Source: an uncultured Bacteroidales bacterium (GTDB lineage: Bacteria > Bacteroidota > Bacteroidia > Bacteroidales > F082). From it: a DNA stretch of 41,809 nt. Within the stretch, counting starts at the first letter, position 1. Each line of letters starts with the position of its first letter. The DNA lies in contig CALCYT010000010.1 in the NCBI GenBank assembly GCA_937906455.1, positions 1 to 41,809 of the forward strand, read 5' to 3'. This document shows, piece by piece, positions 25,775-34,500 of this stretch. The position numbers and the translations under genes were made by a program. The notes below the pieces were generated by a model. It saw nothing but the letters and a program-made list of their open reading frames with translations, did no database searches and was not told the origin of the DNA.

Positions 25775-26332
25775 TCACGACTCGCTCGAAACCACCGGAT
25801 CGGCTGAAAAAAACGTGAAGTTCACTTTGCCGTATTTCCTGTGGTCGTAATAATTGGTATGCTTGCTGAAATCAACGGTTCTGTCGTGTTCCAGCACGAA
25901 GATGCCGTCGGCGTTCAAAAGCTCGTTTTGAAAAATCAAATCGACGAGCAAGTCATAGTGATTGCAGTCGTACGGCGGGTCGGCGAAGATGAAATCGTAT
26001 TTTGCCTTATGCATCGGCAGAAAACGGAACACGTCTGACTTCACCACCGACAACTCGTTCATATTCAACTTGTTAGCCGTCTCTCTGATGAATCTCACGC
26101 AGTTGTTGTTTTCATCAACGGCGGTCACGCGCGGGCATCCTCTTGAGACCATCTCATAAGAGATGTTGCCGGTTCCGGCGAAGAGGTCTAATGCCGTCGT
26201 GTCCTCCCAATCCAATTGATTTTCAAGGATGTTGAACAAGCTCTCCTTCGCCATGTCGGTCGTGGGTCGTGCCGGAAGGTTGTCGGGCGCCACGATTTGC
26301 CGTCTCTGATTTCGTCCTCTTATGATTCGCAT
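25775..26332 (-). CDS. rsmD: 16S rRNA (guanine(966)-N(2))-methyltransferase RsmD
   Basis: 185 residues, Rossmann-fold SAM methyltransferase. Seen: start MRIIRGRNQRRQI, the RPTTDMAKESLFNIL helix typical of RsmD, motif I ALDLFAGTGNISYEMVSRG, and motif IV ADPPY. It methylates G966 of 16S rRNA in the small subunit. Overlaps the DUF3822 gene by 13 bp, a pairing conserved in Bacteroidetes. Confidence 0.93.
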   Translation of the reverse strand: MRIIRGRNQRRQIVAPDNLPARPTTDMAKESLFNILENQLDWEDTTALDLFAGTGNISYEMVSRGCPRVTAVDENNNCVRFIRETANKLNMNELSVVKSDVFRFLPMHKAKYDFIFADPPYDCNHYDLLVDLIFQNELLNADGIFVLEHDRTVDFSKHTNYYDHRKYGKVNFTFFSADPVVSSES

Positions 26333-26946
26333 TCTGATGAAAATATGTTGTTTTTTCTAAAACGTATGTCGCGCACATATCTTGAGGTGAGCTCCACGAG
26401 TTTCGAGTCTTCCTCAATCATCCCGAAGAAGTACACCGGCACTGATTCAGGCTCAAGATGAAGCTGTTCGAGCGAGAAGAGCAGGAAATACAGGAAGTCT
26501 TCCTTGGTTTTGAAACGGAAGTTGTTGTGAAACAAGAGGTTGGCACCTTTCAAGACAATCATCTCATAGCTTTGGTTTTTGATTTTCAGATAAACACGCG
26601 CAATGTCGGTGCGTTGCTGGTTTTCCTTTATCAGGTTGGCTATCAGCAAACTTGAGGCATGACGTGGCTTGACGTCTTCAGGCTGACTTTGCGTCTCTTC
26701 GTAGTCTTGTCTTGAGATGGCATAAACGTTATATGCGTCGGCCGATTCGATATAGTCGCAGAGCACGACACTGTCTTTGTCGGCAAGTCCAAGAATCTCA
26801 AGATATTTCTTTTTATTGTTATCTTGAAACACGGCAGCCGGCACGAAGGTGTTGCGGTTGTTGTCGAAAACGATATACGAAAAACCATCCGTTGAATGCC
26901 GGATGGTTATTTCTTTGTCGTAAGCATTCTCTGCGGCAGGTATCAT
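26320..26946 (-). CDS. DUF3822 family protein
   Basis: 208 residues without signal peptide or membrane segment. It matches DUF3822, a Bacteroidetes family with an actin-like or ASKHA-type fold suggested by its VYLKIKNQSYEMIVLKGANL strand pattern, that almost always precedes rsmD. No biochemical role is known. Starts 2 bp after the stop of the upstream unknown gene, so the three genes are one transcript. Confidence 0.82.
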   Translation of the reverse strand: MIPAAENAYDKEITIRHSTDGFSYIVFDNNRNTFVPAAVFQDNNKKKYLEILGLADKDSVVLCDYIESADAYNVYAISRQDYEETQSQPEDVKPRHASSLLIANLIKENQQRTDIARVYLKIKNQSYEMIVLKGANLLFHNNFRFKTKEDFLYFLLFSLEQLHLEPESVPVYFFGMIEEDSKLVELTSRYVRDIRFRKNNIFSSECES

Positions 26947-26948
26947 GA

Positions 26949-27563
26949 TTACAATGACTCCCAGTTACCGTTGGTTGAGGCCTCGTCCATTGAACCGACT
27001 TTCAGCCCGGGGTATTTTTCGAGGTCTTCCTGCTCGGCTCTCAAGTTGTTGACTCTCTGTCTGTCGAGGTCCCAGAGGTAAGAGCTGTAAGGTGTCTTCG
27101 CCTCAAAGACAGCCACTTTCAGACCGCCGCGTTTGATATAACCGGCTTGCATCTCGAACTCCACGTCCTGTGAGAACGGCACCAAACGCAAATCGTTGAT
27201 GTTGAAGTTGTCTCTATTGCTGAACAATGAGTCGAAAACCGAGATATAATCAACGGTGTCGTTGATGGTTTTTGTGAATGTGGTGTCGTTTGGATCCGGG
27301 ATGATGTGCACTACAGGAAGCTGCCCATTGGTAACATAATCGATGAGTGTGTCGAAGCTGCCTGTGTATCTGTTGTAGGTCTGCTTGAACAGAATCTGCG
27401 TGCTTCTGATGTCTTTCAGGTTCTGAACGACCTGTGCCTCTCTGTCCTTACGAGTGTTTTCAAAAACCACCGGCTCGCTGATGCTTCGATAGACTAAGTA
27501 AACCAAGAATAAAGCCACGAGTGCCAATGCGATGTTGATGATAGTTAGTTTTTTATTATCCAT
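26949..27563 (-). CDS. Conserved hypothetical protein with one N-terminal membrane anchor
   Basis: 204 residues. One hydrophobic helix at about 8-26 (IINIALALVALFLVYLVYRS) follows a short charged N-terminus, so the rest is probably periplasmic. After it comes a region like the helix after a pilin leader (VQNLKDIRSTQILFKQTYNRYTG), then an acidic C-terminus. I do not recognise a named domain. It leads a likely operon with DUF3822 and rsmD, with a -7 box at 27595-27602. Possible pseudopilin-like or cell-envelope role, but this is a guess. Confidence 0.72.
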   Translation of the reverse strand: MDNKKLTIINIALALVALFLVYLVYRSISEPVVFENTRKDREAQVVQNLKDIRSTQILFKQTYNRYTGSFDTLIDYVTNGQLPVVHIIPDPNDTTFTKTINDTVDYISVFDSLFSNRDNFNINDLRLVPFSQDVEFEMQAGYIKRGGLKVAVFEAKTPYSSYLWDLDRQRVNNLRAEQEDLEKYPGLKVGSMDEASTNGNWESL

Positions 27564-27594
27564 GATGCTAAAACTTTTTACATTTTTTACGTTG

Positions 27595-27602
27595 CAAATT
27601 TA
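27595..27602 (-). promoter_or_regulatory. -7 box for the unknown gene-DUF3822-rsmD operon
   Basis: Minus-strand TAAATTTG, 32 bp before the start codon. Confidence 0.45.
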
Positions 27603-27642
27603 CTGTTTTTTTTTAATAATGACGAAAAATTTCAAAAATATT

Positions 27643-28419
27643 TTACGAATAATATTCTACATTGAGTCCCAATGCTTTAACTTTGTCGGCGATTTTCGAC
27701 ATTTCATCCGATGACAGTTTTTCCAAATTCTTTTCCGGTGTGTCTCTGTCGATGACGTAAATCATTGTTTTTCTTGGTTTTATCTTTTTCAGATGTTCGA
27801 GCCAGATGTTTATTTCCTCATCGGTGGTGTTGTCTGTTTTTTCGCCCTTATGCTCTCCGCGGAGGAAAAGTGTCTGTATAATCACTTGACCCTCAAAACG
27901 TTGCAGGTCTTCGATGTATTGCTCAAGATTGATTTTCACGTTTGGGAGATTCACCTTATTGATAGTCTCAATCGTGCCGCCGTCGAGTTTGCAGATGTTG
28001 TTGTCGATTTTTTGCAACGCCCTGAAGATTTTTGTGTCGTGGATTTTAGTGCCGTTGGTGAGCACGCTGATGACGGCTCCTGGCGCGTATTTGTCACGTA
28101 ACTTTATTGTTATATCAATGATTTCCGGGAAATCCGGATGCAGCGTCGGCTCGCCGTTGCCGGAAAATGTGATGCTGTCGGGTTCCTTGGGCGTCCCGGC
28201 TAACTCTTTCAACGCTTTCTCAAGCGTTTCCTCGTATTCTGAAGGTGTCGCGAGACAAGCCTGCTCGTTTCTGTGCTCCGGATTCCAGCCGCATTCGCAG
28301 TAAACGCAGTTGAAAGTGCATATTTTTCCGACTTTTGGTAATAAATTGATGCCCAAAGAGTTACCAAGCCTTCTGCTGTGAATTGGACCGAAAACCAAGT
28401 CTTCTGATAAAAATGCCAT
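27643..28419 (-). CDS. Radical SAM protein
   Basis: 258 residues. The SAM-binding cluster motif is C34-x3-C38-x2-C41 (CTFNCVYCECGW), preceded by VFGPIHSRRLGNSLGIN. Further radical SAM blocks: ITFSGNGEPTLHPDFPEI (the GGE-like motif), SVLTNGTKI, and VIIQTLFLRGEH. Domain runs about 15-215, with no C-terminal auxiliary cluster seen. It belongs to a small Fe-S oxidoreductase family widespread in Bacteroidetes (COG0731-like), with substrate unknown. A -7 box (28436-28443) lies just upstream. Divergent from AMP nucleosidase, with repeat copy B between. Confidence 0.87.
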   Translation of the reverse strand: MAFLSEDLVFGPIHSRRLGNSLGINLLPKVGKICTFNCVYCECGWNPEHRNEQACLATPSEYEETLEKALKELAGTPKEPDSITFSGNGEPTLHPDFPEIIDITIKLRDKYAPGAVISVLTNGTKIHDTKIFRALQKIDNNICKLDGGTIETINKVNLPNVKINLEQYIEDLQRFEGQVIIQTLFLRGEHKGEKTDNTTDEEINIWLEHLKKIKPRKTMIYVIDRDTPEKNLEKLSSDEMSKIADKVKALGLNVEYYS

Positions 28420-28435
28420 TGCTTGAAATTTTTTG

Positions 28436-28443
28436 CAAAAATA
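28436..28443 (-). promoter_or_regulatory. -7 box for the radical SAM gene
   Basis: Minus-strand TATTTTTG, 17-24 bp before the start codon at 28419. Confidence 0.45.
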
Positions 28444-28464
28444 GTAAAAATTTCATTACGTCCC

Positions 28465-28585
28465 GTCATTTCGACTGAAGCGGAGCGGAATGGAGAAATC
28501 TCCAGCTTTTAATTTTGCAATATTTGTTTGTCAGAGATTTATTCACCAAAGGTGAATGCTTTCGCCTCGCTTCAGTCGAAATGAC
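28465..28585 (+). repeat. Palindrome-ended intergenic element, copy B
   Basis: 121 bp. The ends GTCATTTCGACTGAAGCG and CGCTTCAGTCGAAATGAC are perfect 18-bp inverted repeats. It shares GGAGAAATCTC and GTCAGAGATTT with copies A and C but differs in the middle. Located between the divergent radical SAM and amn promoters. Confidence 0.85.
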
Positions 28586-28615
28586 AGGGTTGAATAAAAA
28601 TTTCTGCTATTTCTG

Positions 28616-28645
28616 TTGTTTCTGCGTGAGATTTTATTATCTTTG
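28616..28645 (+). promoter_or_regulatory. Promoter for amn-holA
   Basis: TTG (28616-28618), 19 bases, TATCTTTG (28638-28645), 15 bp before the ATG at 28660. It starts 30 bp after repeat copy B. Confidence 0.6.
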
Positions 28646-28659
28646 CAAAAAATTCAATC

Positions 28660-29430
28660 ATGAAGACAAAACAGGAAATCACCGAAAACTGGTTGCCGCG
28701 CTATACCGGTCTGGAGCTTGAGAAGTTCGGGAAATATATCCTTCTGACCAACTTCAAGCATTATCTTGAGGCCTTCGCGGAGTGGAACAACATACCGATT
28801 GTCGGGAGCGATCGCTCAATGCCTTGTGCCACGGCGGGCGACATCACTATGATAAACTTCGGGATGGGCAGTGCCAACGCAGCCACCATCATGGACCTGC
28901 TCAGTGCCATCCATCCGAAAGCCGTGCTTTTCTTGGGAAAATGCGGCGGGGTGAAGAAGAAAAACCAGGTCGGCGACCTCATCCTGCCTATCGCGGCCAT
29001 CCGCGGCGAGGGGACATCGAACGACTATATGCTGCCCGAAGTGCCGGCACTGCCCGCCTTCTCAATGCAAAAAGCCATCTCGACAACCATACGCGACCAC
29101 GGCCACGACTACTGGACAGGAACGGTCTATACCACCAACCGTCGCGTGTGGGAACATGACGAGGATTTTAAGGAATATCTCCACAAAACACGCTGTATGG
29201 CGGTGGATATGGAGACGGCAACGATTTTCACCGCCGGTTTCGCCAACGAAATCCCGACGGGGGCACTGCTGCTCGTGTCCGACCAGCCGATGATTCCGGA
29301 AGGCGTCAAGACAGAGGAAAGCGACAAGAAAGTGAGCCGCCTCTTCGTTGATGAACATATTAAAATAGGTATCGACGCCTTACATCAAATAATTGATAAC
29401 GGTTTGACTGTCAAACACTTGAGGTTCTGA
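28660..29430 (+). CDS. amn: AMP nucleosidase
   Basis: 256 residues of the phosphorylase/hydrolase fold, matching the short AMP nucleosidase of Bacteroidetes, which splits AMP into adenine and ribose-5-phosphate. Seen: TKQEITENWLPRYTG at the start, ITMINFGMGSANAATIMDLL, VLFLGKCGGVKKKNQVGDLI, and the substrate loop AVDMETATIFTAGF with the catalytic-region Glu. Longer enterobacterial Amn has an extra N-terminal domain that is absent here, as expected for the group. The start fits a promoter with a 15-bp leader. TGATG overlap with holA (29428-29432) implies coupling. Confidence 0.92.
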   Translation: MKTKQEITENWLPRYTGLELEKFGKYILLTNFKHYLEAFAEWNNIPIVGSDRSMPCATAGDITMINFGMGSANAATIMDLLSAIHPKAVLFLGKCGGVKKKNQVGDLILPIAAIRGEGTSNDYMLPEVPALPAFSMQKAISTTIRDHGHDYWTGTVYTTNRRVWEHDEDFKEYLHKTRCMAVDMETATIFTAGFANEIPTGALLLVSDQPMIPEGVKTEESDKKVSRLFVDEHIKIGIDALHQIIDNGLTVKHLRF

Positions 29431-30428
29431 TGACATACGAACAGATTCTTTCTGAGATAAAAAACAAGATTTACCATCCGGTGTATTTCCTGATGGGCGA
29501 GGAACCGTATTTCATCGATTCCATCAGCGACGCTATCGAAAGCACCGTCCTCGACGAGGCTGACAAGGCTTTCAACCAGATTGTCCTATACGGAAAAGAC
29601 GTGAACGTACACGACATAGTGACGCAGGCGCGTAACTTCCCGATGATGGGTAACTACTTGGTTATCATAGTGAAAGAAGCTCAAGACGTGAAAAATATCG
29701 AGACGATGGAGCCGTTTTTGGAGATGATCCCGCCGACCACCATCCTCGTCTTGAACTACAAATACAAAAAATTAGACAAACGTCTGAAGTTCGCGAAAAC
29801 ACTCGACAAAAACTATGTTTTGTTCGAGTCGAAGAAGCTTAAAGACTGGGACATACCAAGGTGGATCGTCAATTTTCTTGGCAATCACAACTACAAAATA
29901 CAACAAAAAGCGTGCCAAATGTTGTCGGATTATCTTGGCACCGACCTTCAAAAAATCCGTAACGAGCTGGAAAAACTGATGATTGCGGTGCCTCAGAAAA
30001 AGGAAATCGATGACGCTGACGTAGAATATAACATCGGCATCTCCAAGGATTTCAACATTTTCGAGCTTCAGAAAGCCATCAGCTACGGCAACTTCCCGAA
30101 GGCAGTGCAGATAATAAATTATTTTGGCGACAACACCAAGGGAAACCCGCTAATTGTCACAGTGACAATGCTTTACGCTTATTATTGCAAGATTTTGAAG
30201 CTGCATTACGCCACCGACAAGAGCAAAGACAACGTCGCCAGCTTCATGGGCATAAGCCCGTATTACGTTGACGACTACTTCGAGGCCACCCGCCGCTACA
30301 ACATCAGAAAATGTGTTGAAAACATCGCCATCCTCCGTGAATTTGATTTAAAATCAAAAGGTTATAATTCCGGTGACGTGAGCCAGAAAGACCTTTATCG
30401 GGAGATGATTTTCAAGCTGATGCGGTAA
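29430..30428 (+). CDS. holA: DNA polymerase III subunit delta
   Basis: 332 residues. HolA is the clamp-loader subunit that opens the beta clamp. Seen: start TYEQILSEIKNKIYHPVYFL, GEEPYFIDSISDAIE at the nucleotide-fold start, AEAR-like region QARNFPMMGNYLVII, LNYKYKKLDKRLKFAK, and the C-terminal helical domain with EFDLKSKGYNSGD. Length typical. The last 87 bp (30336-30422) recur at 31493-31579 beyond the abi gene with about 93% identity, nearly all changes synonymous, so this 3' end appears to have been supplied by inserted DNA. Confidence 0.92.
   Translation: MTYEQILSEIKNKIYHPVYFLMGEEPYFIDSISDAIESTVLDEADKAFNQIVLYGKDVNVHDIVTQARNFPMMGNYLVIIVKEAQDVKNIETMEPFLEMIPPTTILVLNYKYKKLDKRLKFAKTLDKNYVLFESKKLKDWDIPRWIVNFLGNHNYKIQQKACQMLSDYLGTDLQKIRNELEKLMIAVPQKKEIDDADVEYNIGISKDFNIFELQKAISYGNFPKAVQIINYFGDNTKGNPLIVTVTMLYAYYCKILKLHYATDKSKDNVASFMGISPYYVDDYFEATRRYNIRKCVENIAILREFDLKSKGYNSGDVSQKDLYREMIFKLMR
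30336..30422 (+). repeat. Direct repeat of the holA 3' end (partner 31493-31579)
   Basis: 87 bp with about 6 mismatches to its partner 1157 bp downstream. The encoded 29-30 residues are the same except Ser to Ile. The pair brackets the abi gene. Confidence 0.88.
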
Positions 30429-30444
30429 AAAAGAACAATCACAA

Positions 30445-31338
30445 TCACTTCCACAATGGTTCCTCTTCCCAATATTGAGGAAAACCCATGGCGGCACTAT
30501 CAACGGTTGGATGTTGTACCAATAACTTTTTAAGGTCGGAAACAAAATTGTTTTTGGTATCGATAGCCTCAAGCCAATAGGCGATACAACAAAGTTGTGG
30601 ATATAGCCTGTCTATAGGAAAAGAATTCTTTGTAATCCAAGGATATGGCAGATAATGTGGTAAACGAGGACGAACTACAAAATAACGGTTCCATAAACGT
30701 GCATGATGAGCACATACATTTCTTACTATTGTCAAGTTTTCCAGCCAATTTCGCATGAACTCGTGTTGTGGAATTGAGAAATTTCGGGCAACTTGCTTTT
30801 TCAAAGCATTGTCAGCAAAGTTACTGTAAATCCTCGATAATATGCCAAGTGTGGCCAATTCAAGACTCTTCCAAGCAGGTGGCATGTCGGGCTTATCGTA
30901 TTTTTGGAAATGTTCCAGTACAAAATCCTCTCTACTTTTCCCAATCAAAAATCGCAAACTGTTAATATCTTTTTGAAAAACGGATTCACTGGTAAATAAT
31001 TGCTTGTCCATAAACCAAAAAGGGCCATATTTCATTGAAAAGTGTTGTATCATTTGCGTCCGTACAGCTATCTCAATATGCTGAATGGAATTAAAAACAA
31101 GCGATTTCAATGCACAGTCAAATTGGTATAAAGTAATAACATTAGAGAAATGGCTATCTGGTTTGAAAATATGCAACACTTTGTCCTTTTCCATAGGACG
31201 CCAGTAGTATGCCAAACGGAAATAATTAATACGTTTCAAAACAGCTTCCGTCTCGGTCTCATCATCAATAATAAGCCCGCGTTGTTTCAGGATTTCAATT
31301 TGCTGTTCAATAGTGATAGGTTTCTTATTATATTCCAT
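30445..31338 (-). CDS. Abi family protein (Abi_2 / AbiD-AbiF-like, HEPN motif)
   Basis: 297 residues from the ATG at 31336-31338 (MEYNKKPITIEQQIEIL); the open frame extends 15 codons further, but these lie in the leader hairpin. Abi_2 family: ITIEQQIEILKQRGLIIDDE, KRINYFRLAYYWRP, ALKSLVFNSIQHIEIAVRTQ, and TIVRNVCAHHARLWNR, which carries the HEPN RX4H motif (RNVCAH) of RNA-cleaving domains. AbiD/AbiF proteins stop phage growth at the cost of the infected cell. The gene looks more A+T-rich than its neighbours. It lies between holA and a decayed second copy of the holA 3' end, so it was probably acquired. No partner gene, so a stand-alone system. Confidence 0.88.
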   Translation of the reverse strand: MEYNKKPITIEQQIEILKQRGLIIDDETETEAVLKRINYFRLAYYWRPMEKDKVLHIFKPDSHFSNVITLYQFDCALKSLVFNSIQHIEIAVRTQMIQHFSMKYGPFWFMDKQLFTSESVFQKDINSLRFLIGKSREDFVLEHFQKYDKPDMPPAWKSLELATLGILSRIYSNFADNALKKQVARNFSIPQHEFMRNWLENLTIVRNVCAHHARLWNRYFVVRPRLPHYLPYPWITKNSFPIDRLYPQLCCIAYWLEAIDTKNNFVSDLKKLLVQHPTVDSAAMGFPQYWEEEPLWK

Positions 31339-31360
31339 GGTTTTTGTATGAAATAAACCG

Positions 31361-31420
31361 TCCCGCCCTGGTACGCTGTTCAATGGGAAGCGTGGCGGGA
31401 ACTATCTGACTGCAAAAATA
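31361..31420 (-). promoter_or_regulatory. abi promoter box and leader hairpin
   Basis: Minus-strand -7 box TATTTTTG at 31413-31420. Between it and the ATG, TCCCGCC (31361-31367) pairs with GGCGGGA (31394-31400) and ACGCT (31373-31377) with AGCGT (31389-31393), leaving a 5-base bulge. The leader RNA of the abi gene would thus fold into a G+C-rich hairpin. No terminal inverted repeats of a transposon were found around it. Confidence 0.5.
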
Positions 31421-31465
31421 CAACTTATTTTTATATATGCAGCTTATTTTAGAAATATTTTTTTT

Positions 31466-31585
31466 GTTGACGACTATTTCGAGGTTCCCGGACGTGAATT
31501 TGATTTAAAATCAAAAGGTTACAACATCGGTGACGTGAGTCAGAAAGACCTTTACCGGGAGATGATTTTCAAGCTGATGAGATGA
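31466..31585 (+). pseudogene. Decayed second copy of the holA 3' end
   Basis: In frame it reads VDDYFE, then VPG in place of 17 residues, then REFDLKSKGYNIGDVSQKDL and the rest of HolA to a TGA at 31583-31585. It lacks 42 bp found in the intact holA. Its stop directly abuts the purL stop (31586), so it marks the original holA-purL junction before the abi segment arrived. Confidence 0.85.
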
Positions 31586-34500
31586 TCATCTGTTTTTCTT
31601 AATCCATTCTCTTGCATTCACGAATGCCTCAATCCAAGGTGCAATCTCGTCGTTTTTGCGGTCGACCGGATAGTAGGCCCACTGCCATGGCAGGAAGGCT
31701 CTCTCAAGGTGCGGCATCATGGCGAGATGTCGTCCGTCGGAGGAGCAGATTGCTGCCGCTGACCATGGCGAACCGTTAGGATTTGCCGGGTATCCGTCGT
31801 AGCTGTAACGCATCGCGATGTTGTACTTCTCCTCGCCGTAAGGGAAGCTGAACTTGCCCTCACCGTGCGCCACCCACACGCCAAGCCTGCGGCCTCGCAA
31901 GGTCGATAGCATGATGCTGTTGGTGTTAGCGATGTCAACGTTCACGAAGCCCGACTCGAACTTGTGCGAGTCGTTGTGCACCATGCGCGGATGTTTGTCG
32001 TGCTCAGGGTAGATGAGGTTGAGCTCCGTCATGAGCTGGCAGCCGTTGCACACGCCGAGACTCATGGTGTCGGGACGTTTGTAGAAGTTCTCGAGAGCGG
32101 TGCGTGCTTTCTCGTTGTAGAGGAACGCTCCCGCCCATCCTTTTGCCGAACCGAGGACGTCGGAGTTGCTGAAACCGCCAACAAACACTATCATATTCAC
32201 GTCGCTGAGGTCTTCGCGGCCGCTTACGAGGTCGGTCATGTGCACATCCTTGACATCGAATCCGGCAGTGTATAGCGCGTAAGCCATTTCGCGGTCACAC
32301 TGGCAGCCTTTTTCACGGATGATGGCCGCCTTCACGCCTGAAGGTGTGCGACGGCGCATGTCGATGCCTAAGTCTTTAGCCTTGCCGGTGAAGCTGCCGA
32401 AATCATATCTAAGTGCTTGATTCTTATAGTTTTGATAACGCTCCAAGGCTTTCTCTTCGCCACTCTGACGGCGGTCGAGGAGATATGAACTCTTATACCA
32501 TAAGTCGCGTAAATCGTTGATATTCAATGTATAAGATTCGTCAACTTTCTTCAAAGTAACGAACCTCTTGTCTGACGGCTTGCCGATAACGGCAAATTTC
32601 ACACCTTCTTTATCAAGTAACTCTTTGACTTTCTTGTCTTTAACCTGAATCACGACGGCTGGCTGCTCGCTGAACGCCACGCTGATGAGGTCGTGATTCG
32701 CGAAAACGCTGAGGTCGATGTCCATGCCGCCTTCGTTGTTGGCAAAACACATCTCTAACAAGGTGGTGACGAGACCGCCTGCCGACACGTCGTGACCTGC
32801 TATAACCAAACCCTGCTCGATGAGTTTTTGTAAGGTGTTGAAGCACTTCTTAAAGTATTCAGTGTCAATGACATCTGGCGTTTTCTGTCCGACTTTGCTC
32901 AATGTCTGGGCGAAGCTGCTGCCGCCGAGGTTGAAGCCGTCTTTTGAGAAGTCAATATAGATTATTTCTGTGTCTTTATCGTTGACAATCACTGGCTTAA
33001 CAGCTTTTCTGATGTCGGTGACCTCGCCTGCTGCCGTCACGATGACAGTGCCTGGTGCAAGAACTTTCTGACCGTTTTTGTATTTCTGCGTCATCGAGAG
33101 CGAGTCCTTTCCTGTCGGGACGTTGATGCCGAGGGCTAACACGAAGTCGCTCAACGCTTTGACGGCGCGGTAGAGTCGTGCGTTCTCGCCTTCGTTCTTG
33201 GCTGGCCACATCCAGTTGGCGCTCAAAGAGACACCTTTGAGGTTCTCTTCGATAGGAGCCCAAACTAAATTCGTAAGTGATTCAGCCACAGAGAGTCTCG
33301 AACCTGCTTCGGGGCTTATCAGGGCTGCTGCCGGAGCATGTCCGAGAGCTGTCCCGATGCCTCTAACACCTTGATAGTCAAGTGCCATGATGCCGAGGTC
33401 GGTGAGAGGCAGCTGCACCTCGCCGGCGCATTGCTGCAAGGCGACGCGACCCGTCACTGAGCGGTCAACTTTATTGGTGAGCCAGTCTTTACATGCCACA
33501 CCTTCAAGTTGAAGCACGTTTTTGAGGTATTCTTCAAACTTATCTTTTTGATAATCAATATCTTGGAAATGATAATCCTTGTTGTTGTCGGTCAACACTG
33601 TCTTTGGAGCACTGCCAAAGAAGTCGGAGAGGCTCAAGTCGATAGGGTTGACACCGTTTTTGCGGATGAAACGCAGCCGTTGGTCGTCGGTCGATTCGCC
33701 CACCATATAATAAGGTGCGCGCTCGCGTTCCGCTGTCTGGCGGATAATCTCCGTATCTTGTTTGTTTACAAGAAGTCCCATGCGTTCCTGCGACTCGTTT
33801 CCTATTATCTCCTTGTCGGAAAGGGTAGGGTCGCCGATGGGAAGGTTGTCAACATACACCGTGCCGCCGCTCTTGTCGATGAGTTCGGAGAGGCAGTTGA
33901 GGTGACCGCCGGCGCCGTGGTCGTGGATGGAGCGCACGGGGTTGCTGTCGTTTTCCACCATGGCGCGGATGACGTTGGCGACACGTTTCTGCATCTCGGG
34001 GTTGGCACGTTGCACGGCGTTGAGTTCGATGGCGTTGGAGTATTGTCCTGTGCCGACGCTCGAGACCGCGGCACCGCCCATCCCGATGCGGTAGTTGTCG
34101 CCGCCCAAAACGATGATGAGGTCGCCTGGCTCAGGGTCTTCCTTCATGCTGTCGTCGGCAGGTGCGAAGCCGATGCCGCCCGCGAGCATGATGACCTTGT
34201 CGTAGCCGAAGTCTTCGTCTTTACCAGCGCCTTCAGTATGTTCGAAGGTGAGGAGCGAGCCGTTGATGAGTGGCTGTCCGAACTTGTTTCCGAAGTCCGA
34301 CGCTCCGTTCGACGCCTTTATGAGTAGCTCTTCAGGTGTCTGATAGAGCCACGGACGCGCCTTGAAGTTGTCTTCCCACTTGCGGTTCTCGTCGTTGCGC
34401 GGATATGGTGTCATATAGACGGCTGTTCCCGCCAACGGGATGGAGCCTCTGCCGCCTGCAAGGCGGTCGCGGATCTCGCCGCCGGTGCCTGTCGCCGCTC

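Noticed and set aside
30336..31579. Target-site duplication of a transposon around abi
   Set aside because: The direct repeat is 87 bp, encodes the end of HolA, and has diverged mainly at silent sites; no transposase or terminal inverted repeats are present.
33509..34327. 272-codon open frame on the plus strand
   Set aside because: Antisense to the conserved PurL coding sequence.
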